Source of the DNA: Paludibaculum fermentans
GTDB lineage: Bacteria > Acidobacteriota > Terriglobia > Bryobacterales > Bryobacteraceae
Direction: 5' to 3'
Assembly: GCF_015277775.1 (NCBI RefSeq)
Contig: NZ_CP063849.1
Location: 930,001-994,000 of the forward strand
Length of the DNA: 64,000 bases
This document shows positions 54,282 through 62,967 of this stretch, piece after piece. The translations under genes were made by a program, and so were the position numbers. Each line of letters opens with the position of its first letter. Position 1 is the stretch's first letter. The notes below the pieces were generated by a model that was not told where the DNA came from, did not search any database, and was given only the letters and a program-made list of their open reading frames with translations.

Positions 54282-55227
54282 CGTCAAAGCGACAGCTACC
54301 CGCTGGCGGTTATTGCTGGCGTTTGCCATTGTTTACGTGGTGTGGGGCTCGACATACCTGGGCATCCGCTACGCCATTGAGACCATTCCTCCGCTGCTGA
54401 TGGCCGGCACTCGATTCCTTACTGCCGGGTCCATTTTGCTGATTTGGAGCCTCCTCCGGAACAAGGTGCGGCCCACCTGGAAACACTGGCGCTCGGCGCT
54501 GGTGATGGGCACGCTCATGTTGTTGTGCGGCAACGGCTTTGTCACCCTGGCCGAGCAGCGGATCCCTTCGGGCCTGGCGGCGTTGCTGGTTGCCAGCGAA
54601 CCCCTGATGCTGGTGTTGGTCGCCTGGGCGGCGCCGCGCGGGTTGCGGCCCACCGGCCGGGATTTCGCGGGCATCTTCCTCGGGTTTGCGGGTGTGGCGG
54701 TCCTGGTCTGGCCGTCGAATGTGAGCGGACCGGGCGCCGACCTGATCGGCGCGGCCCTGGTCCTGAGCGCGGCCCTGGGCTGGGCGGTGGGTTCGATCTA
54801 CGGGATCGACGCACCAACGGCTCCGGCGCCAATCCTGGCGAATGGCATGACCATGCTGTGCGGCGGGACTTTACTGTTCCTTTCCGGCGTTTTCCGCGGC
54901 GAACTGCCGCAGGTGCAACCGGAGAAGTTCTCCGTGGTGTCGATGGCGGCCTGGGGCTACCTGGTGGTCTTCGGGTCGATTCTGGCTTTCTCCGCCTATA
55001 CCTACCTACTGACAGCGACAACTCCGGCCAAGGCAAGCACCTATGCCTTCGTGAATCCGGTGGTAGCCGTGATGTTGGGGTGGGCGATCGCGGGCGAGCC
55101 GCTGAGTGTGCGTGCCTTCTGCGCCATGGCCGCGATTGTGGCGGCGGTTGTAATCTTGACGGCGGGGCATCGTAAGAAGGTGGAGCCGGAGTCCGGCTTC
55201 ACGGCGGAGGCACTTACCGTTGAATAG
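54274..55227 (+). CDS. EamA-family DMT transporter
   Basis: A 317-residue membrane protein with about ten helices and two EamA domains (motifs VVWGSTYLGIRYAIE near the start and the second half from about 165). Members export amino acids and other metabolites. The GTG start overlaps the Lrp gene by 8 bp, indicating one transcript and a likely Lrp-regulated amino-acid exporter. Its stop codon TAG abuts CTA, the stop of the convergent gene. Confidence 0.92.
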   Translation: MPDVKATATRWRLLLAFAIVYVVWGSTYLGIRYAIETIPPLLMAGTRFLTAGSILLIWSLLRNKVRPTWKHWRSALVMGTLMLLCGNGFVTLAEQRIPSGLAALLVASEPLMLVLVAWAAPRGLRPTGRDFAGIFLGFAGVAVLVWPSNVSGPGADLIGAALVLSAALGWAVGSIYGIDAPTAPAPILANGMTMLCGGTLLFLSGVFRGELPQVQPEKFSVVSMAAWGYLVVFGSILAFSAYTYLLTATTPAKASTYAFVNPVVAVMLGWAIAGEPLSVRAFCAMAAIVAAVVILTAGHRKKVEPESGFTAEALTVE

Positions 55228-57105
55228 CTACCGCACCCTGAGCTTGTGCAGGATGGCCTGGAAGCGCGGCTGATCCGCCAGCACCGACAGCCGTGGATCG
55301 AGCCCGGCGAAGGGCAGGCTGTGGTCATGCAGAGCGTACGCGGACTCGAGCGCGGTGAGTGCGGCCGGATAGTTATTCAGCCCGGTCTGGATCAGCGCGA
55401 CGGAGTACGGGGATCGTGCCAGCGGGCTGGTTCTCAACTGGATGGCCTCCATGACATGCACTGCTTCGGCTCGCCTGCCCAGTCTGGCGAGGCTGTGGGC
55501 TCGGGCGGGCGTGCAGCGCGGATCTCCGGGCGAGGACTTGAGGCATTCGTCGAAGGCGGCCAGGGCCTGCGCGTGCCGGCCCACCTGTTCCAGGGCAAGG
55601 CCGCGCAACCAGAACGCCATCGAGTAACCGGGTTTCCTGGCAAGCAGGTCGGAAGCAATGCTCAAGGCGGTCTGTGAGTCCAGGGACTGGTAGGCGACGA
55701 TCCCCCGAGCCAGTTTGATGGACAGGGAACCGGGCAGCGCGGCGGCTCCTTCATCCAGCTTCCGCGCCGCGGCGGCGAGGTTGCCGCGGATTCCCGAAAT
55801 CTCACTGTAGAGCCTCAGCCACATGGGCGCACGGAATTGCAGACTGAGGGCTTTGCCCATGTTTTCTTCGGCTTGCACGAAGTCCCAGCCGTGCAGGTAC
55901 TGATCGTAACCCAACACGGCATAGGCCTCTGCCGCGTTGGCGTCGAGCGCCAGGGCTCGCTGGGCGGCTTCGCGGGCTTTACGGATCAGCTCGGGGTCTG
56001 CTTCCGAGGCGGAGAGATAGACCCAGGCCAGGCCGGCGTGAGCCTGGGCCAGTTTGGGATTCAGCGCAAGTGCCTGATTGAAAAGGGCGGTGACTGACGT
56101 CAGCGCGGCCAGCGAGGGAGGTTCCAGCATGTCGGCGCCGTGGGTGAGCAGGACATCGGAGTCGCCCATCTGCTGCCGGGCGCGGGTATAGAGCTGATAG
56201 GCCTGGTGCTGGCTGGCCGACCACTCGCTGGCGCGTTCGTGGTGGAGGTCGGTGATGACGGCGTCGACCTCTTTTGCGATTTCCTGGGCCAGATGGGTCT
56301 GCTGCTCCAGCGAGCGGGACTGGTTTGCGTCCATGGAACGGGACCAGACCTGGTAGCCGTCGGCGCGGCTGACGAGGTCGGCGACGATCCGGACCTGCTG
56401 GCTGTCCTCGCGGATCGAGCCTTCGAGCAGGAATCCTTCCTGGTCACTAGAAGACAGGGGGCGGCGAGTGGCCGCATTACCGATACCGGACTGCCGGCCG
56501 GCGACGCGGAGATTTCCGGCACGGCCGAGTCCGGCGGCCACCTCGTCGGCCAAACCCACGGAAAGAGCGGTCAGTTCGGCGCGGCCGGTGAGGTTGTCGA
56601 ACGGCAGGATTGTGATCGAGGGCAGCGCCGCCGGCTGCGCGGAGGGTGGATGTAAGGCCAGGGCAATGCCCAGCGCGGCAAACAGGGCGGCGCCGCCGGC
56701 CGCCCACCACCAACGCCAGCGCGGCCTGGCGTGTGTAGGCAGGGGCACATCGACGGGCTCGGGCGAACCCGGGGTCTGAGGCGCCACCTCCAGGAAGACC
56801 GGCACATACGACCCCTTGGGGAGGTCGATGCGGATGGCGTCGGCTGCTCCCTCGTGCTCGTAGTAGTCCTTCAATTTGGCGCGGAGGCGGCTGGCCTCGA
56901 CCCGGACGATGGAATCGGCTCGCGGGTCATAGTCCGGCTTCCGGCCGTACACCTCGGTGGCAATGAGCGTCTCTTTGATTTCGGCGGCTTCGCCGGCGAG
57001 AGTTTTGGCGACGACAAACCGGAGAAAGCGGCTGATGCGTTCGGCCCCGGCGAAGCGTGGCGTCCGCAGCAGTTCGTCCAGGTAGCCGGGGAGGCCGGGA
57101 GGCAT
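55228..57105 (-). CDS. CadC-like N-terminus / TolB-like / TPR membrane protein
   Basis: A 625-residue protein. The N-terminal 120 residues carry RISRFLRFVVAKTLAGEAAE through VRVEASRLRAKLKDYYE, an acidobacterial DNA-binding-like module. One membrane helix follows (WWWAAGGAALFAALGIALAL, about 131-150), then a TolB/FlgO-like domain (about 160-270) and TPR repeats to the end (about 330-620). Such proteins may sense signals and control transcription from the membrane; function is not established. The ATG at 57105 has TATTAT ending 7 nt upstream (57113-57118), so leaderless. Confidence 0.85.
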   Translation of the reverse strand: MPPGLPGYLDELLRTPRFAGAERISRFLRFVVAKTLAGEAAEIKETLIATEVYGRKPDYDPRADSIVRVEASRLRAKLKDYYEHEGAADAIRIDLPKGSYVPVFLEVAPQTPGSPEPVDVPLPTHARPRWRWWWAAGGAALFAALGIALALHPPSAQPAALPSITILPFDNLTGRAELTALSVGLADEVAAGLGRAGNLRVAGRQSGIGNAATRRPLSSSDQEGFLLEGSIREDSQQVRIVADLVSRADGYQVWSRSMDANQSRSLEQQTHLAQEIAKEVDAVITDLHHERASEWSASQHQAYQLYTRARQQMGDSDVLLTHGADMLEPPSLAALTSVTALFNQALALNPKLAQAHAGLAWVYLSASEADPELIRKAREAAQRALALDANAAEAYAVLGYDQYLHGWDFVQAEENMGKALSLQFRAPMWLRLYSEISGIRGNLAAAARKLDEGAAALPGSLSIKLARGIVAYQSLDSQTALSIASDLLARKPGYSMAFWLRGLALEQVGRHAQALAAFDECLKSSPGDPRCTPARAHSLARLGRRAEAVHVMEAIQLRTSPLARSPYSVALIQTGLNNYPAALTALESAYALHDHSLPFAGLDPRLSVLADQPRFQAILHKLRVR

Positions 57106-57162
57106 AAAAAGAATAATACTTCATCCGGCTGCAACTCGTTGCTTCTGTATGGAGTTTGTTGC

Positions 57163-57172
57163 GTTACGTAAC
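57163..57172. promoter_or_regulatory. Palindrome in the divergent TPR/PEP-CTERM region
   Basis: GTTACGTAAC is a perfect 10-bp palindrome midway between the CadC-like/TPR gene start (57105) and the PEP-CTERM gene start (57268). It is a candidate operator, possibly for the TPR protein itself. Confidence 0.3.
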
Positions 57173-57267
57173 TCGTCCGGAACCGTGCCGTGACTCCCCG
57201 CGGCGCGGAAAAATCAGGCAATCTTGATTCCGGCGCGCGGTTTACCGCGAGCAGGAAAGGAAGGCGA

Positions 57268-57948
57268 ATGAAGAGGATCCTTTGGGGGATCGCGGCGGCC
57301 TGGCTCTCGTTACCAGCGGGCGCGACCACGCTGACCGGGGTGAACCTGTATGGCACGGACGCAACGGGTGCGGCGCACCTGGATCCGGCCTACTGGAGTA
57401 CGTCCGGAGGCGGGGACGGAGCATTCGTGTGGGACGGCTCCAACTGGTCGAATCAGGTGCGGACGCCGGACCTGAACTATGTGCTGACGCCTGGATTCTA
57501 CGGTCTGGATGCATACGGAGAAGGGCATCCCGATCTGGCGTTCGTGGCCGTCAATCTCTACTTCAACGGCAATACGGCCGGCGCGCCGCACATCTCGATG
57601 TTGACCGTCCCGAACACCGGAATCTATGACGTCAATCCGGCGGCAACCAACTTGAATCTGCCCGGCTCCGGCAATAAGCCCAGCGGGCAACTTTGGTTCG
57701 ACGACGGAGTGAACCGGGTGGACGTGATCGGGGTGTGGTGGTTCAACACGGGGGTAGCGGACGTGGTGGGTCCGGACGAAGTGGGTCAACTGGTGGGATC
57801 GGCCCACACGTTGGACAGCTTCGCGCACATTCTGTTGCAGGTTTCGCCGTCGCAGGTGTCCCAGACGCCAGAGCCTGCTTCCGCCTGCCTGACGATTTCA
57901 GGCCTGGCGGGGCTGCTGCTGGCGGCCCGCTGGACTCGTAAGCAATGA
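57268..57948 (+). CDS. PEP-CTERM sorting domain protein
   Basis: From the ATG at 57268 (AAGGAAGG a few nt upstream) the product is 226 residues with a signal peptide (MKRILWGIAAAWLSLPAGA) and a C-terminal PEP-CTERM tail (TPEPASACLTISGLAGLLLA then ARWTRKQ), the signal used by exosortase/archaeosortase systems for surface attachment. The middle has Gly/Asn-rich beta structure and no known domain. A small hairpin (CGCGGT-TT-ACCGCG, 57236-57249) precedes the ribosome-binding site. No exosortase gene is in the window. Confidence 0.85.
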   Translation: MKRILWGIAAAWLSLPAGATTLTGVNLYGTDATGAAHLDPAYWSTSGGGDGAFVWDGSNWSNQVRTPDLNYVLTPGFYGLDAYGEGHPDLAFVAVNLYFNGNTAGAPHISMLTVPNTGIYDVNPAATNLNLPGSGNKPSGQLWFDDGVNRVDVIGVWWFNTGVADVVGPDEVGQLVGSAHTLDSFAHILLQVSPSQVSQTPEPASACLTISGLAGLLLAARWTRKQ

Positions 57949-57988
57949 TTTCGAACAATTTACCGAAGGAGCTCGGAGGAATACCCAA

Positions 57989-58465
57989 ATGAAGAAGACA
58001 GTGTTGATTGCGCTGATGAGCGCGTGGATGGGCCTGGTTTCGGCGCCGGCGTTTGCAGCCGGTCCGCCGGCCCTGGCAGTGAAGGACGTCGACAATGGGG
58101 CCCGGCAGCCCTGGTCGTTTACCGGAAGCGTGCAGATGTCGTACCCGGATTTCATCGGAGGCTCAAATGAGTACATTGTGCCCGCCGGCAAGCGACTGGT
58201 CGTGGAGCAGGTCTCGGTGCGCGTGAAGGCGCCACAGGGGCAACTGTTCCACGGCTATGTGAACACCAACCTGAGCGGAGGCCATTTCTTCGACATTCCG
58301 TACAAGGGAAAGTTCTATGCGGACGGGTTGAGCGTGGGCAATACCTTGCTGCGGATGTACGTGGCTCCGGGCGATCACTTCTCGGTGTCGATATTCCGGG
58401 CCGGGAACGACTCCTCGGCTTCGGTCGAGATCAGCGCGTCAGGCTATCTAGTCGATCTGCCCTGA
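57989..58465 (+). CDS. Small secreted hypothetical protein
   Basis: A 158-residue protein with a signal peptide (MKKTVLIALMSAWMGLVSAPAFA) and a beta-rich body (SVQMSYPDFIGGSNEYIVPA and following). GGAGG lies 8-9 nt upstream. I do not recognise the family. It follows the PEP-CTERM gene by 40 bp and may share its transcript. Confidence 0.7.
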   Translation: MKKTVLIALMSAWMGLVSAPAFAAGPPALAVKDVDNGARQPWSFTGSVQMSYPDFIGGSNEYIVPAGKRLVVEQVSVRVKAPQGQLFHGYVNTNLSGGHFFDIPYKGKFYADGLSVGNTLLRMYVAPGDHFSVSIFRAGNDSSASVEISASGYLVDLP

Positions 58466-58477
58466 TCGGTGATTGCC

Positions 58478-58766
58478 ATGGGGCATCCCTGCTAGATCGA
58501 ATTGGAGGAGCGGCGGCCGTGCAAGCGGCCGTCGACCTTTTGCACCAACGCGTGTTGGCGGATGCCGAAGTGGCCCCGTTCTTCCTGAGAATCGATCTGG
58601 ATCGGATTCGGCGGCATCAGCGGCTCTTCCTGGAACAGTTCACCTGCTGGAGGCCCTGACGGCATTGGGCTTGGAGGAAGAGTTGACTGCGGAGGTTGTT
58701 TTCGCAATCGCACTGCTGGCGCGGGGCGTGTTGAATACTCAAGAACATCCTACGTTTTCAAGCTGA
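58478..58766 (+). pseudogene. Truncated haemoglobin (group I) pseudogene
   Basis: In one frame (58486-58659) the sequence reads SLLDRIGGAAAVQAAVDLLH and then QRVLADAEVAPFF, IDLDRIRRHQRLFL, the N-terminal half of a group I truncated haemoglobin. A second frame (about 58641-58766) gives HLLEALTALGLEEELTAEVV, the C-terminal helix. The middle (the E-to-G helix region, about 40 residues) is missing and the frame shifts there. The only nearby ATG (58478) is also out of frame. The gene is therefore broken at two places. Confidence 0.7.
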
Positions 58767-58889
58767 TAGGGGAAGTCTGCATCGCACGGTGGACGGGGTA
58801 CATCCTAATGAGGGGGAAGTCCGATTCCAGGGCCGGGTACAAGGCGCTATCCTGGGATCAGTTCACTTCTCATCTGGGAGAAACATACG

Positions 58890-59582
58890 ATGACGCAGCT
58901 CTGGAAGACGAGTGTCTGTGCAGTGGCGCTGGCGGCGCTGGGCATGGCCGCCGAACCTGCCACTGAAGTCTCCGGCAATTATGTCGAATCACGCACGGCC
59001 GATGTGTACGTGGGTGCGTGTTTTGCCAACTCCGAGGTGCAACTGGTCGGAAACCTGGCGGTTTTCGGCTGGCAGATCAACAAGGGCGCCTGGAAGGGCG
59101 TGTCGCTGGACGGCCTGAATGTGGCCGCGGCGGTGCGGGCCAATTCCACACTGGGCGACAGGACGGGCGAGCCCTACCCGGTGAAGGCTTATCTGATCGT
59201 CGACCAGAAGGCGAATCTCGAGCAGCGGCAAGCGTTGAAAGAGTTCGCGCAGCGGATGACGGGCGACCTGCTGGCAGACATCGTACGGATTGACGCGCTG
59301 CCGATCTCGTTCGAAGTGGCCAACAACAACATCCACGAAAAGCGCGTGACGCTGAATGCAGGCACGCTGGCCGAGATCCGGACCCGGGCGCTGGTGGATA
59401 GCGATTCCACCTGCGGCCATGAGGCGACGGTGTACGATCCGCTGTCGAAGACCGAGCACGCGATGCCGGCTTACACCATGGAGAGCAAGTTCAGCGGTTC
59501 GCCGACCGGCGACCTGAAGGCGCGTTGGACGAGCCTCGACAAGCGCAGCGCGTATGTCGGCACGTTCCATGTGACTGAGTAG
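58890..59582 (+). CDS. Secreted DUF1326-domain protein
   Basis: A 230-residue protein with a signal peptide (MTQLWKTSVCAVALAALGMA) and a DUF1326 domain (SGNYVESRTADVYVGACFAN then DGLNVAAAVRANSTLGDRTG and the following barrel). Family function unknown. A GGGAG site lies about 10 nt before the ATG. It is followed 28 bp after its stop by a strong intrinsic terminator, so it is probably the last gene of its transcript. Confidence 0.85.
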   Translation: MTQLWKTSVCAVALAALGMAAEPATEVSGNYVESRTADVYVGACFANSEVQLVGNLAVFGWQINKGAWKGVSLDGLNVAAAVRANSTLGDRTGEPYPVKAYLIVDQKANLEQRQALKEFAQRMTGDLLADIVRIDALPISFEVANNNIHEKRVTLNAGTLAEIRTRALVDSDSTCGHEATVYDPLSKTEHAMPAYTMESKFSGSPTGDLKARWTSLDKRSAYVGTFHVTE

Positions 59583-59610
59583 GAACCTTTACAGAATCAT
59601 GTAGTTGGTG

Positions 59611-59640
59611 GGGGAGCCCGGCGCGGCTCCCCTTTTCTTT
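59611..59640 (+). terminator. Rho-independent terminator after the DUF1326 gene
   Basis: GGGGAGCC and GGCTCCCC form a perfect 8-bp GC stem around CGGCGC, followed at once by TTTTCTTT. It is the only canonical intrinsic terminator I could recognise in the window. Confidence 0.9.
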
Positions 59641-59691
59641 GTCCTGAAGATTGCCTCAAACAAAGACAAAAAGATCCGATTACATGATATT

Positions 59692-60474
59692 ATGGGTCAG
59701 TTGAAACTCGCGCCCCTCATTCTTCCCCTTGCCTTCAGCCCGTTGTTTGCGCAGGCTGTGTCGAACGATTCCGCGCCGTCCAATCGTCCGGCGCGCAGAT
59801 GGGTGACTACGGTCTCATCCGGTTTCGCTGATTGCTTTCAGCTCACCCTGGGTGGACTCTTCGGCGAAGGTCCCGCCTGGCAGACGAAGGTGACGACTGG
59901 AATCAGCAACGCGATCGTGAAGGGCGACATGCTGTACCTGCATGGTTGGAATACCCACGACGCCCCGTCTCACTCGAATGACTGGATGGCAGGCCTGGCG
60001 TACAAGGCGCCGGTCTGGAAGCATAGAGACCAGTTTCTCAGCCTCGGAACTGGTTTCTACAAGCTTCGTTTCCCCAGTGTGAAGACCGGCGTCAATGACT
60101 GGATGATTCCGATCAACCTGCAGTACCAGGCCAAGCCGATGAAGCTGCCGATCCTGGTGACGAGTGATGCATGGACGCTGCCGACCAGCACGATCCAGCG
60201 GGGTACGCTGCTGCACACGCAAGGCTGGTTCATTCATCCACTGTTGAAACGGGATGACGTGCAGGTGCAGTTCCGGCATGGACCGGCGCACACGCACTCA
60301 TGGGGTTTCTGGGGGACGAATGGCGAGCGGATCTGGCGCTACCAGACGATGCTGGTGATCTCCTGGAAGAATACTTCGCTGGAGGGCGGCTACCGCAAGC
60401 AGTGGGGGCAGCAGCCGGGCATGCAGAACAACAACTACTGGCAGTTCGCGCTCACCCGCACCTTCACGATGTAG
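59692..60474 (+). CDS. Exported protein, probably outer-membrane beta-barrel
   Basis: From the ATG at 59692 the product is 260 residues with a signal peptide (MGQLKLAPLILPLAFSPLFA). Alternating aromatic and polar residues (FGEGPAWQTKVTTGISNAIV, YQTMLVISWKNTSLEGGYRK) and the ending WQFALTRTFTM suggest a beta-barrel or a lectin-like beta sheet. I do not recognise the family. It lies after the terminator of the DUF1326 gene and 12 bp before the convergent M24 peptidase gene. Confidence 0.65.
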   Translation: MGQLKLAPLILPLAFSPLFAQAVSNDSAPSNRPARRWVTTVSSGFADCFQLTLGGLFGEGPAWQTKVTTGISNAIVKGDMLYLHGWNTHDAPSHSNDWMAGLAYKAPVWKHRDQFLSLGTGFYKLRFPSVKTGVNDWMIPINLQYQAKPMKLPILVTSDAWTLPTSTIQRGTLLHTQGWFIHPLLKRDDVQVQFRHGPAHTHSWGFWGTNGERIWRYQTMLVISWKNTSLEGGYRKQWGQQPGMQNNNYWQFALTRTFTM

Positions 60475-60486
60475 TCCCGGGCGGGA

Positions 60487-61659
60487 CTACATCAGGCGCA
60501 GCAGCTCACGCTGGATCTCTCCGGTCACTTCGGCTGAAGTCTCGTGCCGGAACATGTTGATCTCGCTGCGGATGCCGAAGTCGCTGAGGTAGACGCCGGG
60601 CTCCACTGAAAAACACGCGCCAGGGATGACCAGGCGTTCGTCGTGCGTCTCGTAGTTGTCCATGTTAGCGCCGTTGCCATGCACCTCTTCGCCGATGGAG
60701 TGGCCGGTGCGGTGGAAGAAGTGCTCGGCCAACCCTTTCTCGACAAGGTGGTTGCGGCACGCGTCATCCACCTGGTAGCCCCGGAGAGTCTTGCCGGCAT
60801 CCACCGTCTCTTTTACGCATTGAATGGCCGCGTCGCGGGCGCCGGTGACGGCGGCGAAGACGTTCAGCATGGCGTCGGTGGGCACGGCTCCGCAGAAGCC
60901 GGTCCAGGTGATGTCGTAGTAGATGGCTCCGGGCTTGTCGAACTTGGCCCAGAGGTCGATCAGCAGCAGGTCGCCGGGTTTGATGGCGACGCTGTTTTCG
61001 GGTGAGGGCGAGTAGTGCGGGTCGGCCGCATGCGCGTTGACGCCGACGATGGGGCCGTGGTCAGTGAACAGGCCCTCCGCTTTGAACGATTCGAGCAGGA
61101 ACTGCTGGATCTCGATCTCGGTGACGGTCGTGCCGGAGGCCAGCGCCTGGCTGACCTTGGCGAAGGCGGCGCGGCGGATGGCGTCCACCTTCACACCGGC
61201 GGCGATGTGCGACTCGTACTGTTCCTGGGAGCAACGGGCTTCAAAGAGCTGGATCAGGTTGGCGGAGGTGACGATCTCGACTCCGGTGGAGCGGACGAGT
61301 TCCAGAGTCCCGCCATCGACGTTGGCCACGTAGGGCACGGCGCAGTTGGGCGAGTACTGCATGGCGACGGTCTTGTAGCCGGCCAGCAGGGCGGCCAGGG
61401 CTTCGCGTTGCTGAATCCAGCCGGCATATTGGCGGCGGGCTCCGGGCAGGTCGCCGAGCACCTTGGATTCAATCTTGTGCACAAGTCCAACGGGTTCACC
61501 GTGCGCGGGAATCAGGTAATACCAGCGGCGGGTGACCATCTGCGCGGGTTCGTATTGAAGAACCCGGTAGGCCAGCGGGTCGCGATGGTGGTGATCGAAG
61601 AACAGCCAGGCGTCGAGCCCCTCCTCGCGAAGAGCTTGCTGGATCTCGGCAATGCGCAT
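60487..61659 (-). CDS. M24-family aminopeptidase (Xaa-Pro type)
   Basis: A 390-residue metalloaminopeptidase. Metal ligands are visible: Asp in LLIDLWAK, Asp in YYDITWTG, His in HRTGHSIG, Glu in FSVEPGVY and Glu in RSEINM. An N-terminal creatinase-like domain occupies about 1-150. It removes N-terminal residues next to proline or acts on similar dipeptides. The ATG at 61659 has TACATT ending 6 nt upstream (61666-61671), which suggests a leaderless mRNA. Confidence 0.93.
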   Translation of the reverse strand: MRIAEIQQALREEGLDAWLFFDHHHRDPLAYRVLQYEPAQMVTRRWYYLIPAHGEPVGLVHKIESKVLGDLPGARRQYAGWIQQREALAALLAGYKTVAMQYSPNCAVPYVANVDGGTLELVRSTGVEIVTSANLIQLFEARCSQEQYESHIAAGVKVDAIRRAAFAKVSQALASGTTVTEIEIQQFLLESFKAEGLFTDHGPIVGVNAHAADPHYSPSPENSVAIKPGDLLLIDLWAKFDKPGAIYYDITWTGFCGAVPTDAMLNVFAAVTGARDAAIQCVKETVDAGKTLRGYQVDDACRNHLVEKGLAEHFFHRTGHSIGEEVHGNGANMDNYETHDERLVIPGACFSVEPGVYLSDFGIRSEINMFRHETSAEVTGEIQRELLRLM

Positions 61660-61698
61660 GAGTCTAATGTATTACGCGGGACCGGCGGAGTGCAGGAT

Positions 61699-62967
61699 CT
61701 AAGGATGGACAATCCGGATCTGCTTCTTCAGCGCGTTGAGTCCTTCCGGACCAAGATCGCGGGCCATCTGCTGCTCGGCGTTCAGCCGCATGACGGCGGA
61801 GTTGAATGAGGCAGACGGCGCGACGTCGACGGCCTGCAACTGGGGGTTCAACGTATAGAGCAGGTAGCCCTTCTGGCCCTCGAGCGATTCATGGACAGTG
61901 ATCTGGAGGAGATTGCCGACCAGATCCATTGTTTCGATGAAGTTGAAGGGCTCGTTGCGGCGGTTGAGCGGGGTACGGGGGAAATAGATCACCGTCTTTT
62001 CCGTACCGGGCGGCAAGCCGCGCAGGTGGACCGGGCTGGCGGGCCTGTCGGGCGGCGGAGTGCCGTGGACATTGCGGGGGTCGAAGACGAGGAGGACGGC
62101 CTGTGAGGAGGACTCCCGGATGCCACCGACCAGAAGCTCGTAGATGCCGTCATTGTCGAGATCCGCCGCGCGCACCACGTTCATATGGCCAACCTGCCAG
62201 TATTCACCCCGCGGGCGTCCGGTGGCATCGACGACCAGCAGGACGGAGGGGCTCATGGTGTGGTGGACGAAGACGGCCGCGGTCCAGAGCGTGGAGTCGT
62301 GTTCGGGCGAAGGGAATGTTGTGAAACTGCGGACGACGTAGGGAGGTGAAAACTCCCTGGTCCCGGTTTGGACCGGTTTAGTCACGGAAAGTTGCCAACG
62401 GGTTTCCCCGCCGGAGGAAAGACAATAGAGATCCCAGCCGAGCGATTCGCGCTGATTGTGCGGGTATATGCCGATTGTTTCAATTTGGCCGTCATGATCA
62501 AGATCCCCGAGCCACGGGATCCGGGGGCCTACAATGTCGGGATCATTGGCGACCGCAAAGGGGAATTCGCGGCGCCAGATTGTGCTTCCATCGGCTCCGA
62601 AGGCGGTGAGGGTGTTGCCGTTCCAGGTGGCGTAGGCGGGCGGGCGCTTCACCCAGGCGTGACGCTTGTCCCAGGCGAGGAAGCCTGCCAGCAGCAGGAC
62701 GGTGAGGCTGAGCGCCGCTGTGATTCGCTGCAGAATCAAGACATTGGCCCACCAGGGAATCTCGCTCAAGCGGCGGCGGCGCCACTCAAGGAGGTCGGAC
62801 TCGAGGGCGGCGACGCGCTTGCCGTCGCGCTGGACCGGGAGTCCGCGGGTCTTTTCGTAGATTTGCGCGGTGCGGACACTAATGCCGAGAAGGGCCGCGA
62901 TCTCTTTCCATGAAGACAGCAGGCGGGGCGGTGTGGATGCTTCCTGGCCGGGAGTCTCTTTGCCCAT
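61699..62967 (-). CDS. Membrane-anchored HTH protein with FG-GAP/beta-propeller sensor
   Basis: A 422-residue protein. The N-terminal 70 residues hold a helix-turn-helix (SSWKEIAALLGISVRTAQIY, MerR/excisionase-like). One membrane helix follows (about 85-105), then a long exported region with the calcium-binding-like FG-GAP repeats LGDLDHDGQIETIG and AADLDNDGIYELLV. It looks like a one-component sensor that senses outside and binds DNA inside. The start lies 14 bp from an AT-rich inverted repeat. Function unknown. Confidence 0.75.
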   Translation of the reverse strand: MGKETPGQEASTPPRLLSSWKEIAALLGISVRTAQIYEKTRGLPVQRDGKRVAALESDLLEWRRRRLSEIPWWANVLILQRITAALSLTVLLLAGFLAWDKRHAWVKRPPAYATWNGNTLTAFGADGSTIWRREFPFAVANDPDIVGPRIPWLGDLDHDGQIETIGIYPHNQRESLGWDLYCLSSGGETRWQLSVTKPVQTGTREFSPPYVVRSFTTFPSPEHDSTLWTAAVFVHHTMSPSVLLVVDATGRPRGEYWQVGHMNVVRAADLDNDGIYELLVGGIRESSSQAVLLVFDPRNVHGTPPPDRPASPVHLRGLPPGTEKTVIYFPRTPLNRRNEPFNFIETMDLVGNLLQITVHESLEGQKGYLLYTLNPQLQAVDVAPSASFNSAVMRLNAEQQMARDLGPEGLNALKKQIRIVHP

